Positions 11,131 to 22,048 of a stretch of 64,000 bases of DNA are shown piece by piece. The notes beneath the pieces were generated by a model that worked only from the letters and a program-made list of their open reading frames with translations, had not been told where the DNA came from and did no database searches. A program made the position numbers and the translations under genes. How positions within the stretch are numbered: the first letter of the stretch is position 1; each line of letters begins with the position of its first letter. Origin of the DNA: Plecoglossus altivelis (taxonomy: Eukaryota; Chordata; Actinopteri; Osmeriformes; Plecoglossidae); assembly GCA_036571765.1 (NCBI GenBank), contig BROE01000007.1, positions 4,951,013 through 5,015,012 of the forward strand, written 5' to 3'.

Positions 11131-12280
11131 TGAAGGCGGGGCTAATGAAAGGTCCATCCCGACTCCTTTTTATCGTCCCCCCGCCTCCACCAGCAGGGGA
11201 AACAGATCACTTGACGCACAGGGCGGTCTGCTTTCAAATGAAGTCGACGCTTGGTGGACGTGTGTAAGTGTTTGTGTGTAAGTGTGTGCGTGTGCGTTCG
11301 TGTGTGTCCTGGATTTAGAAGCAAAAACACTTCCATTAAAACAACATCCGTGTGTTCTAGCGTTCCAGCGCTGAACTTTAGTCAAGTTCTCGTTTCTTGA
11401 ACTCGCTGGCTGTCGTTCTTCCACCTATCTGTCTCAACATGACTTCTAGTCACCAGAACACCCCCATACAGCTTGCAGGTATTGATGCCCGAATAGTAAT
11501 TACTTGTTATAACTCGAAGGTAGCTTCCCTGCTCAAATCCCCAAGAAAAAGCCAAGCAATAAAGTATGTTCCTCAGGCAGCTCTAACCAGCAGCCATTGT
11601 GCTACTCTAGAGAATGTCATTGTGACCAGTGGGAACGCTGTTGCCAAGTCCTGTTTAATGAACCACTTCCTGTCAGCCAATCGTCTGCTTTGCAAGTTTT
11701 CTATCGAATCCCTTCTTGAATTCCACCTACGTGTTGAATTGCACCTAAGATGCGTCCTCGAAGGTTGGGCACATTGTAATTCTTGAATTGAATTATTCAT
11801 AAAGTGGCTACTGTAATCCGGCGGCATCTGCGTTGACGCTTGTTTATAATGAAATCTGGAAGATGAATATAGATAAGGGGTTGATCAGTGGCGTGGCCTT
11901 CACCCGCCCTGGGCCTGCTCTGTACACCTCTCCTCTCCGCCTGGGGCACCTCCCACCTGGCCCCGTGTCCAGACCTTGGACAGCGCCCCACCTCTGGGAG
12001 GGGAATCCACACCCTGCAGTCCTGCGGTGTTGATGTAGCCTCTGCCGCCTCCACCTTCACCTTCACCTCCACCTTCACCCCCCCCCCCCCCCGCCCTGAG
12101 AAACGCCAGCAGAGAGCAGAGGCTGGAGGGGGAGGAGACGCGGAGGGATGTTAATATGTGCAGCGTTGGATAAGTCACGGACGGCTGCCATGCTGGGAAA
12201 GGAGACTCTGGGAAGGGGACTGTGGGTGTGGCGGCAGGGTTGGGCTTCTGAGGGGAGACTGCCGACCTTCGAGGCAACTG
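11131..12280. other. Unique sequence, no gene seen
   Basis: Includes a short GT-rich patch (about 11260-11308) and a C14 run near 12079. The 129-residue plus frame at 11397-11786 has ordinary composition but no recognisable motif and no good splice context. Confidence 0.4.
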
Positions 12281-12285
12281 TTGTT

Positions 12286-12330
12286 GTGATTTTGGGCGTT
12301 ACAAAAATAAATGGAATTGAATTGAACTGT
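12286..12330 (+). mobile_element. 3' tail of a teleost LINE/SINE-type retroelement
   Basis: ACAAAAATAAATGGAATTGA, followed by ATTGAA, matches the familiar fish retroelement 3' end that reads CTATATAAATAAAATTGAATTG. Only the tail is recognisable; the body upstream is lost or unrelated. Confidence 0.45.
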
Positions 12331-12398
12331 CCCTCTGGATGCTAACAGGAAGAGGAGTGAAAAACAGGGTGAGCTGACTTCCTGTGATGGTTTGGTTC

Positions 12399-12428
12399 TA
12401 TTGTTTGGTTCTTTTTTATGCTGTACAT

Positions 12429-12461
<33 letters not shown>

Positions 12462-12549
12462 CTATTTTGTATGGTTCTTTTGGTTGATTCTTTTGTGTAT
12501 TGTTCATTATTATTATTATTATTTTAAATTCTATTTTGTATGGTTCTTT
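12399..12549. repeat. (ATT)n with a 64-69 bp tandem duplication
   Basis: TATTTTGTATGGTTCTTT occurs at 12463-12480 and 12532-12549 (period 69), with a diverged third copy at 12399-12414. ATT runs (12428-12462, 12507-12523) fill the intervals. Confidence 0.85.
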
Positions 12550-12687
12550 CGCTTCCTTCTTAGTCTGGGGGAGAAGACCCCTTACTAAGATGACTGTTAC
12601 TGCGGAAGCAATCCCATAATCAGCCCGCCAAGCTGTTTGTATCTCTATGCTCGTTCAACAGGTCGTTAATATTCAAATCTCATCAAA

Positions 12688-12905
12688 TGAAATTTAAATT
12701 GATTTCTATAGCCCTATTTACAAGCAATGTCACAGAGGGCTTCACATATGCCTGTAGAAACGCCCCCCCCAGCCAATATAAACCCTCGCAGAAGACTGGG
12801 AAAACATGGACAAATGGAACAAACCTTGGCAGGAGCAATTATGGAAGCTCCCCTCGATTCCTGGCGACAATTGGTTGCCAGAGCAGTGCAGATCATGGGC
12901 TTAAC
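12688..12905 (+). mobile_element. Degenerate dispersed fish repeat (candidate)
   Basis: The order 'ATTTCTATAGCCCT...TTTACAAGCAATGTCACAGAGGGCTTCACA...CCCC...AAACCTTGGCAGGAGCAA...CTCCCC...GGCGACAATTGG' (shown as separated words) resembles a repeat common in teleost genomes, which reads TATAGCCCTTTTTACA then CACAAAG-GCTTTACA and later AAACCTTG-GAGGA. The 88-residue frame is a by-product. Identified from memory of the family layout, so moderate certainty. Confidence 0.4.
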
Positions 12906-13790
12906 ATACTCATCCAAGAAAGGAGAGAAAAAAAACGTGCAAATGAATGTTGAACACACAGATAAACACAGTTCCAACTCAGAGTGAAAACACAGGTTGT
13001 CTATTCGCTGCTCCTATGTGGAATCATTCTCTCACGTAGACGCTTGGGCAGTGTACAGTCATGGGTGACTGACAGGATGCTATTGGCTTACCGGACAGGA
13101 GTCACGCCCCCATGTTGACCTAGCAAACAGTGTTAAAGCAGCCATGTTTGATTACAAATAATTACAGGGGCTGCTTAACACAGGAGCCTGGAAACGTGCG
13201 GGTCGGTTAGACGCAGCAGTCGATACGACTCCGTCCTTCCAGTTCATCCCGGTTCAGGTGGTCATTTCTCCGGTCAGCGAAGCGTGGCCACGACTCACTT
13301 GCGGCGTAGAGATCCGCCTGCTTGACACGCTTACGATCCCAAACCGTGGGGTCAGATCTGGAAGCGAGGCGTGCCTGGGGACGGGGGGCGTCTGGCTTTG
13401 ACCTTGGCAGACTCGCCTGGTAAAAATGATGTTTTCTGCAGAAACTGGTTTGGTGGGTTCGCGCTTCAACAGCAACCTAGCTCCCCTCCGACAGACATAC
13501 AGGAAGACTTGTCTTAGATAGATGAACCCTTCCCCTCCAGAGACACCAGGGGTGGGCTGGGGGTGAGGGGAGTTGGAGCCACACAGGGTGTGCGAACGAA
13601 CGAAGCGCCCCTGTATTGGCCTCCTGGTCTCCCGAACATCAGAGCCAGCCTCCTCTCTCCTTGATCAGCACCAACAGGTGTCAAACAACATCTGCCGAAA
13701 CAGGAACGATCAAAGCGGATATTTTACGTTGACGACATTGGACAGTTGTCTGCACAGCAGTCGGGCATGTTGTTCCCGTGGCGTCACTAT
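12906..13790. other. Unique sequence, no gene seen
   Basis: Contains TGACAGGATGCTATTGGCTT and ACAAATAATTACAGGGG. A regulatory role is possible, but no motif cluster stands out. Confidence 0.4.
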
Positions 13791-13854
13791 CACTCCCTCT
13801 CTCCTCCCTCTCTCTCCCTCTACCTATCTCTCTACTCTCGCTCGCTCTTTCTCT

Positions 13855-13909
<55 letters not shown>

Positions 13910-13962
13910 TCTCTCTCTCTCTCTCTCTCTCTAACTCTCTCTCTCTCTCTCTACCTCTCTTG
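13791..13962. repeat. (CT)n microsatellite
   Basis: Long CT tract with short CTAT, CCCT and CGCT interruptions. Confidence 0.96.
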
Positions 13963-14091
13963 CCTGGGCCAAGTCTGGCACACGCTGGAACTCCGTTCTC
14001 ACGACGACAAGCCAAATTGGGCCTGAGAGAGGCATGAACACTTAGCCATGGCAAACAATTGCACATTTACAGACGTCTGTTCTTTCCTGCA

Positions 14092-14216
14092 GAGAGAGAG
14101 AGAGAGAGAGAGACTGTGCTGCACTCTGAAGGAATGACACAGGTGGGAGGAGGAGGGGGGAGGGTGGTGGTGTATCTTTCAAGCAAAGCTAACAGCTGTT
14201 CAAACATGTCATCTGA

Positions 14217-14260
<44 letters not shown>

Positions 14261-14345
14261 GGAGAGAGAGCGGGGGGCAGCAGTAAGAGAGGGAAAGAGA
14301 GGAGGAGAAGAGAGAGAAATAATGAGAGAGAGTGAGAGAGAGGTA
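14092..14345. repeat. (GA)n tracts
   Basis: GA runs at 14092-14113 and 14219-14345 on either side of about 105 bp of unique, G-rich DNA. Confidence 0.93.
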
Positions 14346-14379
14346 AAGAGAGCGGGGCCCTAAGTTGGCCCTAACAAAG

Positions 14380-15556
14380 CTAAGATGGTCGAAAAGGACG
14401 ACGCTGGACAGAGATAAGTAGAAGAGAGGAATGAAGACCGAGTGAGAGAGAGGTTAAAGGAGAGGGAACCACTGGTGGAGAGAGACGATACGTTTTGCGC
14501 ATTGGTAGCTGTTGGATCACTAGAGGCGGATGTGACTACAAGCCTAAAGGCGTTTCACCATAAACCCGCGAGCGCTAGTTAATACTATATGACGTTTGGG
14601 CTGAAGAAGTAAGAGCACGTAGGGAGGGGCTGGCTGTACTGAGACGAACAGTTTGTTGGCTGAGAAAAGAACGTGTTAGACAGGGAATGCAAGAACAGAA
14701 GGATATGACGTTTGAGCTGAAAGGACGTAGGATGATCTAGTTCGTTTTACTCGGCAAGTTAGTTGAGATGATACGGACAACAGACGTGAGGGCCAGACCG
14801 TCGCAATGGTAGGAGTGACGTTATCGAGGCGCTGCAAAGCAGACGGAAGGGGGAGGAAGAGAGACGTTTGTGTTGGATGAGACAAAGTACGTCAAGGACG
14901 GCCGGGGTGGTTGTGACAGCGCAGTCAATATGACGATCATTTAGTGGCAGTCGGTATCACTAGATCAATAGACGTAACAAGGGTGTGTTACACCGGAACA
15001 AGGCCAGGGGTGATCTTATTTGTGAGTGGATTAGCCTAGTTCTGGCTTCTGAATCCCTATAACTACAACGAGGCTACTCAAGCACACACACAATATCGAC
15101 AGTTTTTACTATGATCGAATAATAACACGTTAAGGGGTTTTAGTATAGAACGTTAGTGGATGAAAAGAGCGTAAGGTGTGGTTGCTTCTCGCTTATGTAC
15201 GTTTTTGGGCCCATAGACACGACCTGATCGTGTTACTGGGGGCTGGGGATTTTGCTCATCTGAAGCCGGAGCCCAAGGGGACACCATATCTAATATAGCT
15301 CAGTAGTAGCATGTGTGTGTTTTGGGATTGTGTTTGTGTGTGTAGGAGGGGGGGGTGTATGACCGGGTGTGGGGTGGATGATAAAGACGTAAGGGGGGTA
15401 CGATGTTTTGGCTGAATACATAGAGGTTAGTATGACGTTTTATTTCATGAAAATACTTAAGGGGTGGGTATTATGGGACGTTTTGGATGAAAGACGTAAG
15501 GGGGGAGGTATGACGTATTTTGATGAAAAGACAAGAGGGAGGGTATGACTTAGGGG
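14380..15556 (+). repeat. Decayed GACGT minisatellite
   Basis: A roughly 33-bp unit recurs irregularly. Its recognisable parts are TATGACGTTTTGG, GATGAAAAGACGTAA and GGGGGG. Clear instances: 14588-14606, 14704-14723, 14860-14890, 15150-15175, 15380-15415, 15431-15480 and 15483-15525. Between them the sequence drifts but keeps GACGT words. No protein frame is supported. Confidence 0.6.
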
Positions 15557-15629
15557 GGGGGGCGCTGTGTCAGTTATTTTGCCTGTCGAGAAATACTGTA
15601 GCCTGTGTTAAGTTTTACACCCCGAGGAT

Positions 15630-15653
15630 AGAAAGAGAGAGAGAGGTGGGAAT

Positions 15654-15690
<37 letters not shown>

Positions 15691-15700
15691 AAAAAGAAAA
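15630..15700. repeat. (GA)n microsatellite
   Basis: GA run beginning with AGAGAGAGAGAGGTGGG and ending in AAAAAAGAAAAC. Confidence 0.95.
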
Positions 15701-15810
15701 CAACTGGAAACCCGCTCAAGCAGTGACTTCATACATTAACCCCCCCCACCGATCTCTCCAGACCTCCCAACTCTTCACTGCCCCCCCAACCCTGCACCTC
15801 CAAACCCCCC

Positions 15811-15894
15811 TCCCCAGCCCCTTGGCCCTCAGATCCCCCAGCCCTACACCCCTCCCCAGCCCCTTGGCCCTCAGATCCCCCAGCCCTACACCCC
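15811..15894. repeat. 42-bp tandem duplication
   Basis: Two perfect copies; each begins TCCCCAGCCCCTTGGCCCTC and ends CCCTACACCCC. Copy 2 starts at 15853. Confidence 0.95.
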
Positions 15895-16040
15895 TCCCCG
15901 TCCGTTCTGCGAGCCTCAGATGGGTGGCTGTTCTCAGCCTCTAAAAGCAATGTGTGGCTGCCGCTATTGGTTTATCGATTGCAATCACCAGGCAGTAATT
16001 TGCCAGGGACTGTGGGGTTGTGATTAAAGATCACACCAAT

Positions 16041-16048
16041 GCCCACGC

Positions 16049-16090
<42 letters not shown>
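16041..16090. repeat. (CA)n microsatellite
   Basis: CA tract starting with CACGCACACG. Confidence 0.96.
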
Positions 16091-16093
<3 letters not shown>

Positions 16094-16474
16094 GTTACAC
16101 GGCGCTGGAGGGGCTCTCTGTGTAAGAGCGTGCGCCATTCAAGACGGCGATATCCAAAGTCGGCATGTTCTGGTGGTGTGCCTGGTACGCGTGTGTCTCG
16201 TTTGCACGCGCCTCGCTCTGCCCTTGAAAGGATCGAGGGGAGATCCTTAGGGATCTTGTTTACTCTGTGTGTGCGTGTGCTCCAACTGGATACGACAGCC
16301 TGCTTTTGTGTCATTATAGATCATAGATCTACAGCCTCGTCTCAGCGGACAGGCGTGCAGCACGCCAGAGACTGGGAAGCCCAGCGCAGTAAACCACAGC
16401 ACAGCAACACTGCCTGCCCACCGCTAATTGATAGCGCTTCTGTCTCAGAGAGACGTATAGATTCTCCAAAACTC
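16091..16474. other. Unique sequence, no gene seen
   Basis: CpG-containing unique DNA. Overlapping frames of 96 and 116 residues on opposite strands are not convincing. Confidence 0.4.
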
Positions 16475-16880
16475 CTCTAATCCGAAGCTATGATTCTCTC
16501 ATCATTTTTTTTTTCTTCTCTCTCCTCCTGACGAATTCCGTCCCCTCCTTCCTGTGTTTGTGGGCTCGGGCACTTGATGATATTCATGGAGGCGAGAGAG
16601 CGGTGAAGAGGTATAGCATAACAAGATGAGAAGGAAGGGAGTTGACTGTAATCACCAGCGGTCTCCACCACCTCTCATGGAGCCGTAAGAAAAAGTCCCC
16701 ACAATGGCTCAGCCTTTCTAATTGACTAAATGAGACCCCTGGCCGCTTCGCCTGTCACAGGGAAAGGGAGCGACCGTGATTGGTTCCCTTGTTTCACTCC
16801 TGATTGGTTGGCCCGCCGTACCTAATTACGCTGTGTTACATTCATATTAGACGGGCATTGTTCCTGACAGCGGTGTACAT
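16475..16880. promoter_or_regulatory. Regulatory-like island with ATTGG boxes
   Basis: Contains CTAATTGACTAAATGAG, GTGATTGGTTCCC, CTGATTGGTTGG and CCTAATTACGC within 130 bp (about 16717-16832): two homeodomain-type cores alternating with two NF-Y-type ATTGG boxes. Confidence 0.4.
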
Positions 16881-17200
16881 CCATTAGCGATGTCTGCGTG
16901 TGCGTGCGTGCGCGCGCGTAGGCGTGTGTGGGTGTATTTCGTGTGCCGTCATAAAAAAAGATGTTCTGCTGTATGCGCATATGGCGATTATTTCTGCTCT
17001 CTTTGCGGCAATTTAATTGCGTTACGTCAGACATATACTGATACAAATAGCGCACGCACGCGTGCACCCCCCCCCTCACACGCACTGTATCTGGTTCCAG
17101 TGTATTCTCCAGTGTGTGTATGTTTGTGTGTCTGTTTGTGTGTGTGTGTGTGTGTGTGTATGCGTGTGGGTGGGTGCGTGCGTGCGTGACGGAAACCCTA
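16881..17200. repeat. GT/GC-rich low-complexity region
   Basis: GCGTGCGTGCGC near 16905 and GT runs at 17113-17160 and 17161-17188. Two telomere-like CCCTAA units follow at 17195-17205. Confidence 0.85.
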
Positions 17201-17205
17201 ACCCT

Positions 17206-18259
17206 CGGTGACTCATAAATTCCTGGTGACAGACCCTTCTGCAGCGGAGGGCAGAGCTGGTCTCTCCGGTGTGGGAGTGTGCCTGTTTCTCTCCTCATCT
17301 CTCCTCCAGACACAGCACTCTTTATCCTGCCCCTCATGACACACGTCTCTGCTGCTTCACACAGCACACCAGAAACACCCGGCTCGGTCGCTGGGGATCC
17401 GCAACAGGGTTTCCTTTGGCTTATATGGTTTTATGGCCATGTTTAGAGGTCCTGTGTATCCCATATACACGTATATACGTATAACAGGATAGGATGGGGC
17501 GGGGGATGCAGGAGTTGAGAAGGATCGCTCTACCTTTCCAGAAGTGCCACAGCAAGTCACTGAGGACTCTGAGGACCAGTGAAGAGATGTGTTCACCTTG
17601 CCATTGCATTACCCCCACAACATCATATGAGACACGACAACACTCAACAACACTTACTGAGTACTGTGTGTGTGTGCGTGTTTGTGTGTGTGTGTGTGCA
17701 TCTAAGCTCAGTAGAGTACCCAGAAGAGCAAGCCATAGACGACAATGACGCTAAACCCTGGACATGTTTGATTGAGGACTCGTTGCATAAAAGAAACCGA
17801 ATGTTCCTGCTATTTTCAATATCTTCATCTCCAGCCTTGAAGGTATTGAGGCTCCTCACGTACCCAGGCAGCTCCTTCTCTCACTGGCCTCACCGTGGGG
17901 GCAGGAGAGGAAGAGAGACGGGGGAAGATGTGCAGAGAGCGAGAGACAAAGGAGGACCACAGATGGCAGATGGTTCCGTCAGAAGGGGTTTGTGGTCTGG
18001 TAGAGGGGCAGAGAGGAGGGGAGAGGGAGGGAGGGAGGCAGGGAGCGAGGGAGGGAGGCAGGGAGCGAGGTAGGGAGGGAGGGAGCGAGTGTTGCTTGTC
18101 GCTCTGTGCTGAGAGCGCACTGTGCTTAGGGAGCAAGTTGACTCTCAGATCTACGTCAAGCCTGATTAAAACGCCTTTCACAGCTCGGCTGGTTATTACA
18201 CCTGACATCGAGTAACAACTAATACTGTACATACACATAAATTCTGTTTGTGTGTTTGC
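17206..18259. other. Unique DNA with short GT and GGGA tracts
   Basis: GT run at 17667-17699; GGAG/GGGA purine-rich tract at about 17895-18088 (GGGAGGGAGGCAGGGAGCGA repeated). Frames up to 164 residues come from these repeats. Confidence 0.5.
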
Positions 18260-18480
18260 GCCGGTGGGTGTGTTTGTACATTTGCAGTTGATTTACATTT
18301 CTGTGTGACTCACCAGATTGTTAATGTGGGCAGCTTGGAAAGTTTTAATTAACCAGAACGTAATTAACAGATTTTAATGATGACTATGAGATCCGGGCTT
18401 TCAATCTCGCGGTGGCTGGAGTGTCGTTTCATTTCGTCTTTAGCTGTCGCACCTTGCTGTGGTCTGGTCTGAGTTGGCTT
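18260..18480. promoter_or_regulatory. AT-rich regulatory-like island with paired TAATTAA sites
   Basis: TTAATTAA at 18345-18352 and TAATTAA at 18361-18367 are 16 bp apart, followed by ATTTTAATGATGACTATGAG and, upstream, GATTGTTAATG. The spacing allows two homeodomain proteins on one DNA face. Confidence 0.4.
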
Positions 18481-18494
18481 TGTAATAAAAGAAC

Positions 18495-18735
18495 CAGAGA
18501 AGGGAGAGAGAGAGACAGAGGGAGGGAGGGCCAGAGAGAGAAAGGCAGAGACAGACAATGGCAAAAGAGGGAGGGAGACAGGGAGAGGGAAAAGGTAGAG
18601 AGCGAGGGAGAGCGACAGGGAGAAAGAGGAAGGAGAGAAACAGGAAGGAGGGAAAGAGCAAGGGAGAGAGACGGAGGGGGAGGAGACATGGAGGGGGAGG
18701 AGGGAGAGAGCGGAGGGAGGGAGAAAGAACGATCA
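18495..18735. repeat. (GA)n/(GGGA)n purine tract
   Basis: Strand-asymmetric GAGAGGGAG tract. Arg-Glu-Gly frames on plus and Ser-Leu-Pro frames on minus are artefacts. Confidence 0.95.
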
Positions 18736-18789
18736 AACAGGATAAAAGAGCCCACAAATCCATGAATCATTGGCTGCTTCAGTTTTTCT

Positions 18790-18886
18790 CTCCCCCTATC
18801 TCTCTATCGCTCTCTCATTCCTCGCTCTCCCCCCCTCTCTCCCTTTCTACTTTTACCTCGTCTTCGAGCCACCCCCCCCCCCCCCC
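18790..18886. repeat. CT-rich tract ending in C15
   Basis: Degenerate CT repeat, then C15 at 18872-18886. Confidence 0.9.
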
Positions 18887-18894
18887 GCCCTCCC

Positions 18895-19085
18895 GTTCTA
18901 ATTACCAGCCAGAAATGTCATCTCTTATTAATGACCCCCCTTAATGAAAGACAGAGTCCACTTTCCCTTTTGTCAGGGACAAAAAAGTTTCCGGCTATTG
19001 CATCTCCACAATTAAAGAGGAGAAAGACGAATGGCCCAAAGTCTCTTTGACTTGGACTCTCCAGGGACGCTGGTTTCTTGACTCA
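18895..19085. promoter_or_regulatory. AT-rich regulatory-like island
   Basis: CTAATTACCAG, TCTTATTAATGACC, CCTTAATGAAAG and CACAATTAAAGAGG lie within 120 bp. Confidence 0.38.
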
Positions 19086-19168
19086 GTACAGTAAAAATGT
19101 CCCCCTGTGCTTTCTCTTAGAGCGCCCCTGTCACAGGCCAACCCTGCAGGATCCTGGGACAGTCCCCC

Positions 19169-19172
19169 CCAG

Positions 19173-19208
<36 letters not shown>

Positions 19209-19432
19209 CTAGCTAGCCTGGAGGGCGGTGTAAAGTTACACCAGTCTGGAGATTCATTCACCAACCCCTCTCCTCTCTGACAAGCCAAAGTGTGTGTGTG
19301 CATGTGCGCATGTCCGTGTATGTGTATGTGTATGCTTTAGGATTATTTTTACCTAGACACACACTCATCACACACACACCTCTCACACACACCTCACACA
19401 CATACACACACCTCACACACACACACACACAC
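19169..19432. repeat. CA/GT repeat cluster
   Basis: CA tract at 19169-19206, short GT tract at 19290-19333 and CA/CCTCACACA tract at 19360-19432, with about 80 bp of unique DNA between. Confidence 0.92.
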
Positions 19433-19959
19433 CTTGGCTCCGGGGTCCATGAATGAGCAGCACTATCCATCAGTCTCAGCATGTCTGTTCCTGCACACAT
19501 CCAGTCTGCAGCTCACGGCGAGAGAGGACATGGACAGAGAGATGAAGACCTTAATTAGTGGTAATTAAGGACCTCAAAAAAATCTGAAATAGGAACAGAG
19601 CGTCCGTGTGCCAAGTTGGCTGGAGCCACTGCTCTGCCTCCCACAAGATTAACAGAGGTTTGTTCTCGGGAAAATAGACCGAAAGCGAAGGAGAAAGAAA
19701 AAAAAATGAACGGAATGGCTTGCGGCCATGTTTCAATATCTCATTAACTGGGCTGTTGCCTAAGCAGGGTGTGTGTGTGTGTGTGTGAGGGTTGATTCAG
19801 GGTGTCAAATTTGAATTTGCGCAAGGTACGAGGCGTGTTTGCGTTTGCATGGTCACAGCACATTACTCTGTTTTGGTGTATGTATATCTTTCTGTGTGTG
19901 TGTGTGTGTGTTCCTGCTCCAAGCGCAGCAGCAGTAGCAGTAGCCTCAATATGTAGCTT
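19433..19959. other. Unique DNA with short GT runs
   Basis: Includes CTTAATTAGTGGTAATTAAGG (19550-19570, a near inverted pair of TAATTA-type cores) and GT runs at 19771-19790 and 19892-19911. No exon. Confidence 0.45.
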
Positions 19960-20240
19960 GATACGGAGTCCTCCTCCCAGCCAGCTATGATGGTGTCCAT
20001 GTCTTCTGATTCATGTTGCTGCAGCCCTCAGCATCAACACAAAAATCCGCCCACAATCCCATCTGACCTCTATCTCCCTCCCCCAGTCATGATTGACACA
20101 GCCAACCGCCAATAGGCTTCCGGCTCCCTCGGGGCTTTCTCCAATGACTACCGATCGACCATTGAATTCTGTGAGAACACAGATAGAGCTGTTGACAGCA
20201 TCTCTCTTGTTGAGAGCCAATGAGATGCTTGTACTTTGAA
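19960..20240. promoter_or_regulatory. Regulatory-like island with CCAAT boxes
   Basis: CATGATTGACACAGCCAACC, CCGCCAATAGG, CTCCAATGAC and GAGCCAATGAGATG fall within about 150 bp, giving several NF-Y-type sites and a TGATTGACA Pbx/Meis-like site. Confidence 0.38.
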
Positions 20241-20372
20241 TGTTGTTTGTATCTCAACTTAGGCAGCTCGCACTGGATCTGTACGCAGTCATAGTGTTTA
20301 TTACAACTCTTCTCAAGACGTATTGTTCCGTCAAGGTTATGCTATTCAGTTGGTCTAGATGGGGAGCTAAGA

Positions 20373-20386
20373 GTCACCATGGATAC
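20373..20386 (+). promoter_or_regulatory. RFX X-box-like site
   Basis: GTCACCATGGATAC, the second of three X-box-type matches around CCATGG in the window. Confidence 0.35.
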
Positions 20387-20484
20387 CGAGCAAAGACCCT
20401 GGAGTGTACAGTTGGCCAGTCTGGGAGATACTCCAAAGTACAATTGGACTTCTGCACCGTTCGTCCCCCCTGAGGAAGATTGAA

Positions 20485-20485
<1 letters not shown>

Positions 20486-20517
<32 letters not shown>
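20486..20517. repeat. C32 homopolymer
   Basis: Thirty-two consecutive C followed by TCCCTCCCTCCCTCCC. Confidence 0.95.
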
Positions 20518-20520
<3 letters not shown>

Positions 20521-20529
20521 CTCCCTCCC

Positions 20530-20905
20530 TCCCAGAATGTTGCTGCTGACTTGGAAAGCCTTGTCCTCTATGGGAGATGCATTTCCTGCCCTAATGAACG
20601 GCTCTCCTTTCTATCTCTGTACCGGGAAAACCTCCCGTGTAATCCTGTTAAATCCCCAATCTGATTACTCTCTGTGGCCGACAGTAGAAAGACAAGGGCA
20701 GTGTCCCGCATGCGTGGCTGTGTGAGTGTGTTTTTCTAATGGAGGCACACCAGAGCCCCACGCTCAGTTATGTGGTGCAGAGCATTGTGGGGCCGATTTG
20801 GTGTCCTCATAGAGATTGTTGTTCCTGGGCTCTCAAACTTTAAACAAAGACTTTGACTGTCATTCTTCAGACCTAGTTATTAGAGACTGTCACTGCGGTC
20901 GCAAT
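20530..20905. other. Unique sequence, no gene seen
   Basis: Ordinary composition; the frames overlapping it start inside the C run. Confidence 0.4.
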
Positions 20906-20906
20906 A

Positions 20907-20908
20907 CC

Positions 20909-20944
<36 letters not shown>

Positions 20945-21430
20945 TTTCTCTCTTAAACCTTCCCCTCTCCACATACTCTTTCACTCCCCTCTCTCTTTTC
21001 CTCTTCTATCCTTTTGTTATCTCGATCGCTCGTTCTTTCTCCACCTCTTATTCTCCTATTGAGTTTTGTTTCCCCTCTCTCCACCCTACCCATCTCTTCA
21101 CAGTGTCTCTCTCTCCCTCTCTCCGAAGCTTGTGGCCTTGTTGCCCTCTCCCTGGCAGGCTCAGAGAGTCATCTCAGATGCTCATTTCTTGCTGTGTCAC
21201 AACCAGTTTACTCGGCTCGTCTCATTTCTCTCTCTCTCTGTATCTGGCCGCTGACTTTTTCACGTCGAACTCCTCACCTCCTCCTCACCTCCTCTCTAGT
21301 TCCTCCTCCTCCTACAGCCCCCTCCTTTATTTTCTCCTCCCCTTCTTTCTCCTTCCCCTTTCTCCTCCTCTCGCCTCTTCCTGGCTTGTTTTCACTTTGG
21401 GTTACTCCTCACCTCTCCTCCATCGTTCTA
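20907..21430. repeat. Pyrimidine-rich tract
   Basis: C13(CT)n at 20907-20945, then degenerate CT/TCC-rich DNA with one more complex patch at 21120-21220. The Ser-Leu-rich 142-residue frame is an artefact. Confidence 0.8.
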
Positions 21431-21887
21431 CACCACAGCTAGCTGTTAGTGGCATTTGGCAAAAATGAACCGCTTCCTCTCTTTCAAGATCGTGCCCGAA
21501 TGTGTGATGAGGGTGCTGTCTCAGTGAGAGACAGAGGGAGAGAGAGAGTGGGTGGAGAGAGAGGGGGGGGGGTCGACAAGCAGGCAGGCAGACAGGCAGA
21601 CAGACAAAAGACAGGCAGGCAGTCAGAGGCAAAGCTAGCCACATATACAATCAATCTAATCATACTCTGTTGTGTCTAACTGTTTTCTTTATTACTAGAA
21701 TGGACCAGAAGTACTTTGATATAAACATATTATTCTTTTAGACTCTGCGTCATCTGTCAGCTGAATCACTGTGGCTGACAAAACTCCAATCGCCACATAC
21801 TTGTAAACACTAGGACCGCCATAAACACAGGAATAGGAAACCTAGCTGGCCCGGATGACTTCCCCCTGAGTCTAGTCTCCTAGCTGT
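21431..21887. other. Unique DNA with short GAGA and CAGG repeats
   Basis: GAGAGAGAGTGG at 21540 and a (GCAG/ACAG)n patch at 21580-21625. AT-rich 21655-21745 follows, without homeodomain cores. Confidence 0.45.
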
Positions 21888-22048
21888 TAGACACACACAC
21901 ACACACACCTGTACAAAAACACACCCACAGCCACACACAGGCAACATACAGGGTAGGTCCTGGAAGTAAATAACTGTAGGCATATCTCCCCTGTGTCTGA
22001 GTGTGTGTGTGTGTGTGTGTTGCTGTGTGTGTGCACGTGTGTGTGTGT
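21888..22048. repeat. CA tract and GT tract in inverted arrangement
   Basis: (CA)n at 21888-21909 and (GT)n at 21998-22048. The arms could pair across about 90 bp. Confidence 0.9.

Noticed and set aside
17193..17205. Telomere-like CCCTAA units
   Set aside because: Only two copies; too short for an interstitial telomere array.
21888..22048. CA and GT arms as a functional hairpin
   Set aside because: Inverted CA/GT pairs arise often in such repeat-rich DNA and nothing else supports a structured RNA.
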